From positions 1 through 35,665 of the forward strand of contig CAMNQN010000002.1 of assembly GCA_946549155.1 (NCBI GenBank): a stretch of 35,665 nt of DNA, written 5' to 3'. The DNA is from an uncultured Lachnospiraceae bacterium. GTDB taxonomy: Bacteria; Bacillota; Clostridia; Lachnospirales; Lachnospiraceae. Made by a program: the position numbers and the translations under genes. The first letter of the stretch is position 1. Each line of letters starts with the position of its first letter. Under the pieces are notes generated by a model, which was not told where the DNA came from, did no database searches, and saw nothing but the letters and a program-made list of their open reading frames with translations. Positions 14,059-21,651 of the stretch are shown piece after piece.

Positions 14059-15906
14059 TCAACTCTTTAATGAATAATTCCACTTGGACAGGGAAAGGTT
14101 CCGGTTGTAACAGGGATCCCCGTTCTTTAAAATGTCTGTCCAGCGGCCGCGCATATATTCAATCTCCGTCTGGAAACGGCGCACCTTTTCCCTGGTATCC
14201 TCACTGCCTCTGGTCTTTGACTCATCGTGATACAACTCCGCGTAGGGGTCGTACACCACCAGATACCCCGCTTCCTTCACTTTCAGGCAAAAGTCCACAT
14301 CATTAAAGGCCACCGCCAGCTTTTCCTCAAAGCCGCCCGCCTTCTGGAAGGCTTCCCGCTTCACCATCATGCAGGCCGCCGTCACAGCGCTTAAATCCTG
14401 CATCAGATCCGCCTTGTGCAGATAACCGCCGTGTCCCCGTTTCATGCCCACAAACAGACTGCCTGCCACGCCGCCGATCCCAACCACGATCCCCGCATGC
14501 TGGATCGTATCGTCAGGATAATACAGCCGGCAGCCCACGACACCCACTTCCTCCCGCTGGCATACGCCAAGCAGCTCCTCCACCCAGCCGGGAGTGATCA
14601 CCTCCATATCATTGTTCAGACAGATAATATAGCGGCCCTTTGCCCGGGCAATGCCAAAATTGTTGATGGCAGAATAATTAAAGCCTTCCTTCCAGGTAAC
14701 CACCTGGGTATTGCGTTTCCCGTCGATGGAACGGTAATAGTCAAAGGTCTCTTTCTCTGTGCTGTTATTCTCCACAATGAGTATTTCATAATCGGGATAG
14801 GTGGTCTTTTCATAAATGGAGTTCAGGCACTTTTCCAGCGTCTCCTTCTGGTCCTTATTGGGAATCACGATGGAAACCAGTTCCCGCTTTCTCACCGGAT
14901 AGGTCACCCGGTAAAAGCCAAAATCCTTCTTCAGCGTCACCTCTCCCGGCGTATTCTGCCGCGCCAGGTGATCCGCAATGGCGCGCCTTCCCGCCTCATA
15001 GGCGTGCAGCTTACTGGCCGGGTTGTCTGCGGTGGACGCTTTACTCACCCGCCAGTGGTACAGAATCTCCGGCACATGAACCACCGCTCTGGCAGCCTCC
15101 GTGCAGCGGAAAATAAAATCGTAATCCTGGGCGCCCTCATACTCCTTCCGAAAGCCTCCCACCTGATTTGCGATGCTGCGCTTGATCACCGTAAAATGAC
15201 AGATATAATTGTTGGAGCGCAAAAGATCCAGGTTAAAATCCGGCTTCAGATGGGGCTGAAAATGTTCTGAAAGGTCTTCGCTCACCTTATCCTCATCGGT
15301 GTAGACCACCTCCGCGTCTCTGCGGCGCTCCAGGGCCATGGCCACCTCAAACAGGGCGTTGGGCGCCAGCAGATCGTCGTGATCCAGAAGGCCCACAAAA
15401 TCCCCCTCCGCCATGGCAAGGGCAGCGTTGGTATTCTTTGCAATCCCGCCGTTCTCCTGCAGTTTACGGATATGAATGCGGGAATCCGCCCCCGCATACT
15501 CCTCAAGGACCCGCACCACCGTCCCATCCTCCGGGCTTCCGTTGGCAATGCACAGCTCCCAGTGAGGGTATGTCTGTCCCTGCACCGATTCAATCATCTG
15601 ACGCAGAAAAATCTCCGGCGTGCAATACACCGGCACCACAATGCTGAAGGTTACCGGTTTTTCAAAGCGATGCTTTCTCTGCCGCTCCAGCTCCGGCTCC
15701 TTGGCCCGGTGATTTTCATACCAGGGACCATAGGGCACCTCCTCCGGCTCCATCCGGTCGCTGAGGCGAATCCAGAACTCCCTCCATCCGAAATGGCGCA
15801 GATAACGCACACCCTTTACGATATTGTAGGGTCTGATCTTTTTTATATAGGAAATCCATCTGTTTCCGGACATGTAGCCTCCCAAATCCGAAGATGCCGT
15901 CCGCAT
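14059..15906 (-). CDS. tandem GT2 glycosyltransferase (two catalytic domains)
   Basis: A 615-residue protein with two GT-A domains. The first runs from about residue 90 (FSIVVPVYCTPEIF, then LLDHDDLLAPNA, then VYTDEDKVSEDL); the second from about 345 (VSIVIPNKDQKE, then CLNNDMEVITPGW, then AFNDVDFCLKV). Two active sites in one chain allow one enzyme to add two sugars or to alternate linkages, as in several rhamnan and polysaccharide synthases. A region before the first domain carries HFGWREFWIRLSDR. ATG at 15906 has a distant AAAGGA; the ATG at 15873 (MSGNRWIS) has GGGAGG only four bases upstream, so the start is uncertain by 11 residues. It lies between wecE and the WbbL-like GT2 in the same transcript. 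Confidence 0.9.
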   Translation of the reverse strand: MRTASSDLGGYMSGNRWISYIKKIRPYNIVKGVRYLRHFGWREFWIRLSDRMEPEEVPYGPWYENHRAKEPELERQRKHRFEKPVTFSIVVPVYCTPEIFLRQMIESVQGQTYPHWELCIANGSPEDGTVVRVLEEYAGADSRIHIRKLQENGGIAKNTNAALAMAEGDFVGLLDHDDLLAPNALFEVAMALERRRDAEVVYTDEDKVSEDLSEHFQPHLKPDFNLDLLRSNNYICHFTVIKRSIANQVGGFRKEYEGAQDYDFIFRCTEAARAVVHVPEILYHWRVSKASTADNPASKLHAYEAGRRAIADHLARQNTPGEVTLKKDFGFYRVTYPVRKRELVSIVIPNKDQKETLEKCLNSIYEKTTYPDYEILIVENNSTEKETFDYYRSIDGKRNTQVVTWKEGFNYSAINNFGIARAKGRYIICLNNDMEVITPGWVEELLGVCQREEVGVVGCRLYYPDDTIQHAGIVVGIGGVAGSLFVGMKRGHGGYLHKADLMQDLSAVTAACMMVKREAFQKAGGFEEKLAVAFNDVDFCLKVKEAGYLVVYDPYAELYHDESKTRGSEDTREKVRRFQTEIEYMRGRWTDILKNGDPCYNRNLSLSKWNYSLKS

Positions 15907-15949
15907 CCCCGGTAATTTCCTTTAAATAACAATTCCGTGCCGGCCCCTC

Positions 15950-17086
15950 CTAACGGTTAAATGCCGGATAATCCAGGATACACTGCGCCACATACGCCGC
16001 GTCCTTCATCTCCAGATTATAGAACATGGGCAGACGCATGAGACGCTCGCTCTCTCTCGTGGTGTACACATCCTCCCCGGAAAACCGCCCGAACTTCTTT
16101 CCCGCGGCGGCGGAGTGCAGCGGAATGTAATGGAATACGCTGAGCACACCCTTTTCCCGCAGATATTTCAGAAGAGCGGTTCTTGTCTCCAGATCCTTCA
16201 CCTTAATAAAATACATGTGCGCATTGTGCTTCGCATAATCCGGCACAACGGGCTGCTCAATATACCCCGCCTGGGCCAGCGGCTTTAAGGCGGCGTCATA
16301 ATAGTCGTAAATCGCATGGCGTTTCTTATCAATCTCCTCCGCCATCTCCAGCTCCGCCCACAGGTAGGCAGCGTTCATATCGCTGGGGAGATAGGAAGAA
16401 CCGTAGTTTACCCAGGTATATTTGTCCACCTGGCCCCGGAAAAACTTGCTGCGGTCGGTTCCCTTCTCACGAAGGATCTCCGCCGGCTCCTGATACTCGT
16501 CCTTCTGAAATACAAGAGCGCCGCCCTCTCCCATGGAATAGTTCTTCGTCTCATGAAAGCTGTAGCAGCCAAAATCGCCGATGGTTCCCAGCGCTTTTCC
16601 CTTATAGTAGGCATTCACGCCCTGGGCCGCGTCCTCCACCACCTTCAGATTATATTTTTTCGCAATCGCCATGATTTCATCCATGGCGCAGGAAACGCCG
16701 GCGTAATGCACCGGAGCGATAACCCTGGTCTTTTCCGTGATGGCGTCCTCAATCTTCGTCTCGTCAATATTCATGGTTTCCGGATGAATATCCACAAACA
16801 CAATCTTCGCACCGCGAAGCACAAAAGCATCCGCCGTGGAAACAAAGGTGTAGGAGGGCATAATCACCTCATCCCCCGGCTGCAGATCGCAAAGATAAGC
16901 CGCCATCTCCAGCGCGTGGGTGCAGGATGTGGTCAGCAGCACATGCTTAGCCTGAAATTTTTCCCGCATCCAGGCGGAGCAGCGCTTTGTGAACTCGCCG
17001 TCACCGCACAGCTTCCCATAGTCGATGGCCTCCTTGATATAATCCAGTTCTTTGCCCACAAAGGGCGGTCTGTTAAAGTCTATCAT
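15950..17086 (-). CDS. wecE: dTDP-4-keto-6-deoxysugar aminotransferase (WecE/RffA type)
   Basis: A PLP-dependent enzyme that converts a dTDP-4-keto-6-deoxyhexose to the 4-amino sugar (dTDP-Fuc4N in enterobacterial WecE). The 378-residue protein follows E. coli WecE along its length as I recall it: FNRPPFVGKELDYI at the start, GKLCGDGEFTKRC, LTTSCTHALEMAA, GDEVIMPSYTFVSTADAFVL, Asp152 in EDAAQG (PLP ring contact), the Schiff-base Lys181 in SFHETKNYS, then REKGTDRSKFFRGQVDKYTW. Ribosome site GGAGG lies six bases before ATG. It follows a pair of small EamA-type transporter genes and precedes a double GT2 gene. The enzymes that make the 4-keto substrate (RmlA, RmlB) are not in the window. The exact product (Fuc4N or Qui4N) cannot be told from sequence alone. 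Confidence 0.93.
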   Translation of the reverse strand: MIDFNRPPFVGKELDYIKEAIDYGKLCGDGEFTKRCSAWMREKFQAKHVLLTTSCTHALEMAAYLCDLQPGDEVIMPSYTFVSTADAFVLRGAKIVFVDIHPETMNIDETKIEDAITEKTRVIAPVHYAGVSCAMDEIMAIAKKYNLKVVEDAAQGVNAYYKGKALGTIGDFGCYSFHETKNYSMGEGGALVFQKDEYQEPAEILREKGTDRSKFFRGQVDKYTWVNYGSSYLPSDMNAAYLWAELEMAEEIDKKRHAIYDYYDAALKPLAQAGYIEQPVVPDYAKHNAHMYFIKVKDLETRTALLKYLREKGVLSVFHYIPLHSAAAGKKFGRFSGEDVYTTRESERLMRLPMFYNLEMKDAAYVAQCILDYPAFNR

Positions 17087-17150
17087 ACGTTTCCTCCTCT
17101 ATTTATCTCAACTGATGTCTTATCCATCGCAATGTATCTCGCAGAACTTG

Positions 17151-17232
17151 GTTACTATTCACTTCGTTCGCAGTAACACGCCGCGCGATGCACAGAAATT
17201 GTACCTCCGGCACAATTTCCCACTGCTTCCCC
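17151..17232. mobile_element. truncated copy of the 141-bp MITE-like element
   Basis: From GTTACTATTCACTTCGTTCG onward this matches the left 80 bases of the element at 2005, including CGATGCACAGAAATTGTA and CACAATTTC. The second hairpin (GAAATTGT/ACAATTTC) is kept, with a loop two bases longer; the first hairpin is weakened. The right end and any target duplication are absent. It lies in the gap between wecE and the small transporter genes. Confidence 0.75.
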
Positions 17233-17247
17233 TTCGCCAAGCCAAGG

Positions 17248-17592
17248 CTACAGGGCAAACACAAGCATACCCGCCAGCATAATTCCCATCCCAAGCAGCC
17301 TTCGTCTGCTGATCTTTTCCTTCAGCATCAGTACCCCGAAAACCGGCACAAATATGTAGCTGGCAGATTCAATCACCGGGGACATGGTCAGCGGCACATA
17401 TTTCAGTGCATACATCGTCAGCAGCGTGGACAGAAAAAAAATGCCGTAGGCCGTGATGACGATGGGATTCAGATACTCTTTGATCCTGCTGTCATATTTT
17501 TTATTCGCCGCAATCTTTAATAAAACCTGGGAAAAGGAGGAAATCAACACGGAAAACATCCAGATCCCTATGTACTTGCTCATCTCACTCAT
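17248..17592 (-). CDS. small EamA/DMT transporter subunit, ArnE-like
   Basis: A 114-residue, four-helix membrane protein of the half-size drug/metabolite transporter superfamily. The helices are about 8-25 (WMFSVLISSFSQVLLKIAA), 45-65, 72-90 and 95-113, with the C-terminal signature SYIFVPVFGVLMLKEKISRRRLLG. In enterobacteria the ArnE/ArnF pair of the same size flips undecaprenyl-phosphate-linked 4-amino-arabinose across the membrane. Its ATG overlaps the stop of the sister gene by eight bases, so the two are translated together and likely form a heterodimer. Next to an amino-sugar synthesis gene, a flippase for a lipid-linked amino sugar is a good inference; an unrelated small-molecule exporter remains possible. 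Confidence 0.8.
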   Translation of the reverse strand: MSEMSKYIGIWMFSVLISSFSQVLLKIAANKKYDSRIKEYLNPIVITAYGIFFLSTLLTMYALKYVPLTMSPVIESASYIFVPVFGVLMLKEKISRRRLLGMGIMLAGMLVFAL

Positions 17593-17953
17593 TTCCGCTC
17601 ACTCCTATGATAATCCCGATCAGCACAATCAGCGTGCCCAGCATTTTCTTCCAGGTGAAAACCTCCTGAAAAATCATAACGCCCCAGAGGATCCCCCAGA
17701 TCATGGTGATGGGTTTATTCGTAAACGCAAAGGTAAGAGACATATGCTTGAGTACCTGCTGCCATACCAGCGCAAAGGCGAAGGTGATGAAAAGCACCAG
17801 ACCGTAATAAAAGAAAAACTTCACAGACAGGAATTTCTGACGGCCCGCCATCTTGGACGCCGCGCCGGCCATGGAGTTTACGATCAGGCTCAGATGCAGG
17901 ATGATAAACCATTTCAGGGATACCTCCAGCCTACTCTTTTTTTTCTTTGGCAT
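17585..17953 (-). CDS. small EamA/DMT transporter subunit, ArnF-like
   Basis: A 122-residue partner of the next gene. A Lys-rich N-terminus (PKKKKSR) suggests a cytoplasmic start. There are four hydrophobic helices, with AFALVWQQVLKHMSLTFAF and WGVMIFQEVFTWKKMLG at the positions of the conserved EamA half-repeat. It is the first gene downstream of a clear promoter, with AGGAG nine bases before ATG. Full EamA transporters have ten helices in one chain; a pair of overlapping four-helix genes is the arrangement of ArnE/ArnF and of paired small multidrug-resistance proteins. With wecE it probably forms an amino-sugar synthesis and export step. Confidence 0.8.
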   Translation of the reverse strand: MPKKKKSRLEVSLKWFIILHLSLIVNSMAGAASKMAGRQKFLSVKFFFYYGLVLFITFAFALVWQQVLKHMSLTFAFTNKPITMIWGILWGVMIFQEVFTWKKMLGTLIVLIGIIIGVSGNE

Positions 17954-17989
17954 TCTGTTTCGCTCCTGTTCATTTATACAGTATTTCTA

Positions 17990-18018
17990 ATTATAACATT
18001 CTGTTTTAAAAACCGCAA
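17990..18018 (-). promoter_or_regulatory. promoter of the downstream glycan block
   Basis: Minus strand TTGCGG (18013-18018), a 17-base spacer, then TATAAT (17990-17995) preceded by TG at the extended -10 position. It lies 37 bases upstream of the ArnF-like gene and is the only strong promoter found for the block running to 9293. Confidence 0.75.
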
Positions 18019-18044
18019 TACCCCGTATCTTCATATTTACTTTT

Positions 18045-18081
18045 TTGAAAAATAGTGTAAAATAAAAAGTTAGAATATAAT
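18045..18081 (+). promoter_or_regulatory. possible promoter of the WbqC-family gene
   Basis: A perfect TATAAT at 18076-18081 lies 56 bases before the WbqC start in an AT-rich stretch, but the best -35-like TTGAAA (18045-18050) is 25 bases away, too far for a normal promoter. Only the -10 box is convincing. Confidence 0.4.
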
Positions 18082-18136
18082 TTTGCGCAGTGAAACGCTG
18101 CCATATCAGAAGGTTATACCGATAAGGAGCATATTT

Positions 18137-18838
18137 ATGAAAAAAGTGGCAATTCTTCAGTCCAATTACATTCCCTGGAAGGGATATTTTGATATTATCA
18201 ATATGGTGGATGAGTTTATTCTCTACGATGACATGCAGTACACCCGTCGGGACTGGAGAAACCGAAACCAGATCAAAACCGTGGACGGCGTAAAATGGCT
18301 CACCATCCCGGTGGAAAGCAAGGGAAAATTCTTTCAGAAAATCAATGAGACAAAGGTTTCTGACCACAAGTGGGCTCAGGAACACTGGCGGGCCCTCTGC
18401 TTAAACTACGCGAAGGCGCCCTACTTTAAAACCTATGAACCAATCTTTGAGGAGACCTACCGAAAAGCCGGCGAGATGGAATATCTAAGCCACATCAACC
18501 ACCTGTTTCTCACGGAAATCTGCAGGCTTTTAGGCATCACCACCCAGATCACCTGGTCCTCCGACTATACGCTGGCGGAGGGAAAAACAGAGCGGCTGGC
18601 AGCGCTGGTAAAATCCGCCGGGGGCAGCTACTATCTCTCCGGCCCCGCCGCCAAGGACTATATCGTGGACGAGGTCTTCGAGCAGGCCGGCATCCAGCTG
18701 GAGTACATGGACTACGAGGGCTATCCGGAATATCCCCAGCTCCACGGCGCTTTCACCCCCAATGTCAGCGTGCTGGACCTGCTGTTCATGACAGGCCCGG
18801 AGGCCCCCAAGTATATGAAGAGCTTTTCGCGGGAATGA
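18137..18838 (+). CDS. WbqC-family protein
   Basis: A 233-residue protein starting at 18137, where AAGGAG precedes ATG by seven bases; an upstream in-frame ATG at 18083 lacks this. The start KKVAILQSNYIPWKGYFDII and the blocks FILYDDMQYTRRDWRNRNQIK and LTIPVESKGK are the hallmarks of the WbqC family (PF08889), cytoplasmic proteins coded in O-antigen and capsule loci, often beside 4-amino-sugar genes. The biochemical role is not firmly known; a part in acylating or otherwise modifying amino sugars has been suggested from gene context. Here it is divergent from the ArnF/ArnE/WecE block, which supports that link. It is one of few plus-strand genes and converges on the tandem GT4 gene. Confidence 0.88.
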   Translation: MKKVAILQSNYIPWKGYFDIINMVDEFILYDDMQYTRRDWRNRNQIKTVDGVKWLTIPVESKGKFFQKINETKVSDHKWAQEHWRALCLNYAKAPYFKTYEPIFEETYRKAGEMEYLSHINHLFLTEICRLLGITTQITWSSDYTLAEGKTERLAALVKSAGGSYYLSGPAAKDYIVDEVFEQAGIQLEYMDYEGYPEYPQLHGAFTPNVSVLDLLFMTGPEAPKYMKSFSRE

Positions 18839-18861
18839 GCGAAATAATTGGATTCCCGGAC

Positions 18862-19080
18862 GCCCGCAGGAGGCGGCAGGGGATTGTTTCCGGGACTGTT
18901 TCGGAGTTCAAGAGCTTCTAAGCACTGCAGGAGAGCTGCTAAAAGCAAAAATCCCAGCGGCATAAACTCGCTTCGCTCAAACATATGCCGCTGGGATTTT
19001 AACGCAGCTCTCCTGCAGCGCAAGAAGCTTAGAACTCCTGCAAATGTCCCGGAAACAATCCCCTGCCGCCTCCTGTGGGC
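18862..19080. repeat. 219-bp palindromic element between convergent genes
   Basis: The left arm GCCCGCAGGAGGCGGCAGGG... and the reverse complement of the right arm GCCCACAGGAGGCGGCAGGG... align for about 100 bases with only scattered differences; shared blocks include GGATTGTTTCCGGGAC, GGAGTTC, CTGCAGGAGAGCTGC and AATCCCAGCGGCATA. The 19-base loop carries a small palindrome (CGCTTCGC). It is not related to the palindromes at 4527 and 32190 by obvious end sequence. Transcribed from either side it would fold into a very long hairpin. No protein-coding frame of merit lies in it. Confidence 0.85.
18947..19000. terminator. bidirectional intrinsic terminator forming the core of the palindrome
   Basis: AAAAATCCCAGCGGCATA pairs with TATGCCGCTGGGATTTT around a 19-base loop. 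A-tract before and T-tract after the stem make it a terminator in both directions, as needed between the convergent WbqC (+) and tandem GT4 (-) genes. Confidence 0.7.
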
Positions 19081-19277
19081 TGTTTCTGGAAAGCACTAAA
19101 TAATCCAGCATTTTCCTTGCTGATCGTCAGATATATCCCAAAGATCTGTTCTAATATCCCATTCCCATACCTTCATTCCTCAATAAACTGGCATTACCGT
19201 CATTTTTTCGCCGGCCAAAGCCAGGGCCCTTTCCCCGCGCAGCTTGCGGCGGCCCCGTCCTCTTCCCCCAAAACCCC
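19081..19277. other. intergenic stretch with no recognised feature
   Basis: Lies between the palindrome and the stop of the tandem GT4 gene. The first half is AT-rich, the second half GC-rich (with GCCGGCC and GCGGCGGCC patches). No gene with a ribosome site and no repeat shared with the rest of the window was seen. Confidence 0.5.
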
Positions 19278-21581
19278 CTACCACTGATACAACCGCAGAA
19301 TATCCTTTCGGATTCGCTTCCAGTCCCGCTCCTGCGCTGTTTTCCGGCCGTTTTCTTTCAGTCTCTGCCGCAGTTCTTCGTCCTCCGCGACGCGTCTGAC
19401 CGCCTCCGCGCCCTTCTCGATGTCTCCCAGAGGATAGCACAGGCAGTTTTCCCCGTCCTTTAGATATTCCCGGTTTCCTTCGTTGAGGACCGCCACTGCG
19501 CAGCCGCCGGAGGCCATCATTTCCAGGGGGGGATAGGAGAAGCTTTCCAGCACGCTGGATTTCAGCAGGATGTCGCACTGCTGATAAACCTCCTGCACCT
19601 GGCTGTAGGGTACCTGGGGCAGGAATCGGTCCACCCGGTACCAGTCCTTGGGAGTGCCGTGGTAGGCCATATACCAGATTTCGTATTTTTCCTTTTCCAG
19701 CTTTTCCGCTATCCGGAAGCTTTCGTCCACATTTTTGTGGAAGGCGCTGCTGTCCCCCTCGATTAAGACACGGATACGCCGCTCTTCCTTTGGTGATTCC
19801 CGGCCCGCTTCCGGTTCTGCCTCCCCGGAGGCTTCCGGTTTTCCCGCGAATTTCTCCAGATCCAGCCCGTTGGGCGCATAGAGGGTGGGATGCCCGTACT
19901 GCTGCTCCAGCCATTCCTGACACCACTTTGAAATCGTCAGATACCACAGGTCCGGATGGTCGCCGTAGGTCTTTCTGGCCTGCATGCGCCGCGGGTCCCC
20001 CGGTTCGTAGAAATCCGGCTCATAATTTTGGACCAGATAGGCCCTTCTGCGTACGGTGGGATAGCGCCAGAGCCAGTCCACCGTGGACCACATGGTGGCC
20101 ACGGCCCCGTCGATACTGCCGTACAGCCTCAGATCATTGCAGTTTAGCACCGGGAACAGGTGATGCTCAAATTCATACCACTTCTCTTTTCCCCGCTCGT
20201 CAATGGAGAGCAGCAGCACATCCCGCCCCTCCTCCTGCAAAATTCCGCAGTGCTGCAGCGCCACCATGACGCCGCCGCTGATCTGAAATCCCGGAAGGAG
20301 AAACGCGATGGTTTCCTTGCTCTGTGCCTGTAAAAATTCCAGCAGATTTCGCCCGGTATTGGCGGTGACGCAGGCCCGGCTGCAAAAGTCAAAGGCCGTC
20401 TGCCCGATGAGCAGGCGGTACTGTGGCTGCTCGATGAGGGCGCTTAACGCTTCCTCCCACTGCTCTGCGTCCCGGCAGAGAATGCCGGTTTTCCCGTTCT
20501 CCACCATCTCGTGGAACGCACCGATATCGCTGGCCACAGTGGGCACCTTCACCAGGGCCGCCTCCACCCATTTATTCTCTGATTTCGCCCTGTTAAAAAT
20601 GGTATTCTCCAAAGGAGCCAGATTGATATCCACCTGGGCAATCATCTCCGGCAGCTTCCGCCAGTCTGTGAAGGGGTGCACCACGATCCGCTCCTGAAAG
20701 GAGCGCAGCGCTTCCGGAAGGTCCAGCTCCCCCACCAGGTGAAGGGAGAGCGTTTCATACTTCTCCATCAGTTTCACCAGAACCGGCAAAATCATCTGGA
20801 AATCATCGTTGTGGGTGATGCTGCCGCTGAAATACCCCAGCCGCACCTGGCCGATTTTCTTCCCCGGTATCCCATCGCTCCCGCTTTCCCCGGCTTTCTT
20901 TGCCGACGTATCCGGTTCCCCATCCTGCAGCTCCTGCTTTTTTTGCAGTGCCCGCAAAGACAGCGCCACCATCTCCTCCGATGCCACGTTCCGGTTCACC
21001 AGCACCTCCGGGACCATCTGCTCCAGCTCCTGGGCAAGGCCTCCGGTGGTGGTGATGGCGCCGTCACACAGCTTCAGCAGCCGTCCCATGTTCCGCACAT
21101 GATCGTCATACGCTTCCCGCTCCTGCTCCCCCAGGGTAACCAGATAGGGAATCATATCCGTGTAGGCCGTATCGATCACCAGATCGTCCACATCGTAAAA
21201 AATCGCCTTATTCAGCTTTTTCGCCCGGGCAATAAATTCCCCGATCTCATCGGTATAAGGGCACCGGAAAAAAATGAAAATACGGTAACAGCGCATCGTA
21301 TCAATCTGTAAATTCTGATAGTAAACCTCCCCGGTGGACATTCCCAGCGCCTCCAGCTGCTCCCGCTGGTGGGCCACCCGGTACCGGCCCGGATGGGGCA
21401 GATGCTCATCGCACCCGTTGATAAACAGTACATCCCGAAAACAGCCCTGAGTATAGCAGTTCTCCGCTTTTTCCCCGCTCTTCCGCTTCAGATAAAGCTT
21501 CGCTTTCTCTCCCACCTTCCGAAAACCGTCCTCCCGGAGGGTCCGGATCGTTTTTTCCGTCAAATTCTTCCAGTCCGCCAT
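19278..21581 (-). CDS. double-domain GT4 glycosyltransferase with WsaF-like C-terminal half
   Basis: A 767-residue cytoplasmic protein with two GT-B modules. The N-terminal half (about 48-430) shows a Rossmann start RDVLFINGCDEHLPHPGRYR, IFYDVDDLVIDTAYTD, and a donor-binding LAPLENTIFNRAKSENKWVEAA, as in GT4 enzymes. A low-complexity Glu/Ser/Ala linker interrupts it near 215-245. The C-terminal half (about 440-767) has IAFLLPGFQISGGVMVALQHC, VQNYEPDFYEPGD and FSYPPLEMMASGGCAVAV, matching the WsaF rhamnosyltransferase family that acts on S-layer glycans in Gram-positives. Ribosome site AAGGAG is five bases before ATG. It is the last gene of the upstream glycan block and could add two sugars in turn. 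Confidence 0.88.
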   Translation of the reverse strand: MADWKNLTEKTIRTLREDGFRKVGEKAKLYLKRKSGEKAENCYTQGCFRDVLFINGCDEHLPHPGRYRVAHQREQLEALGMSTGEVYYQNLQIDTMRCYRIFIFFRCPYTDEIGEFIARAKKLNKAIFYDVDDLVIDTAYTDMIPYLVTLGEQEREAYDDHVRNMGRLLKLCDGAITTTGGLAQELEQMVPEVLVNRNVASEEMVALSLRALQKKQELQDGEPDTSAKKAGESGSDGIPGKKIGQVRLGYFSGSITHNDDFQMILPVLVKLMEKYETLSLHLVGELDLPEALRSFQERIVVHPFTDWRKLPEMIAQVDINLAPLENTIFNRAKSENKWVEAALVKVPTVASDIGAFHEMVENGKTGILCRDAEQWEEALSALIEQPQYRLLIGQTAFDFCSRACVTANTGRNLLEFLQAQSKETIAFLLPGFQISGGVMVALQHCGILQEEGRDVLLLSIDERGKEKWYEFEHHLFPVLNCNDLRLYGSIDGAVATMWSTVDWLWRYPTVRRRAYLVQNYEPDFYEPGDPRRMQARKTYGDHPDLWYLTISKWCQEWLEQQYGHPTLYAPNGLDLEKFAGKPEASGEAEPEAGRESPKEERRIRVLIEGDSSAFHKNVDESFRIAEKLEKEKYEIWYMAYHGTPKDWYRVDRFLPQVPYSQVQEVYQQCDILLKSSVLESFSYPPLEMMASGGCAVAVLNEGNREYLKDGENCLCYPLGDIEKGAEAVRRVAEDEELRQRLKENGRKTAQERDWKRIRKDILRLYQW

Positions 21582-21651
21582 CTTATCTCCTTATTTTCTT
21601 CCGTCGTTTGCAGGACCTTTTTTCTTTCCGCAGGCAATGATGCCGTCCTTC

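Noticed and set aside
18839..19080. Possible group II intron or small RNA gene in the 219-bp palindrome
   Set aside because: No catalytic intron motifs or reverse transcriptase are present; the simple two-arm symmetry is better described as a palindromic repeat with a terminator core.
19180..19947. Minus-strand frame of 255 codons at the 3' end of the tandem GT4 gene
   Set aside because: Gly/Arg-rich shadow in another frame of a well-supported glycosyltransferase; no domain and no ribosome site.
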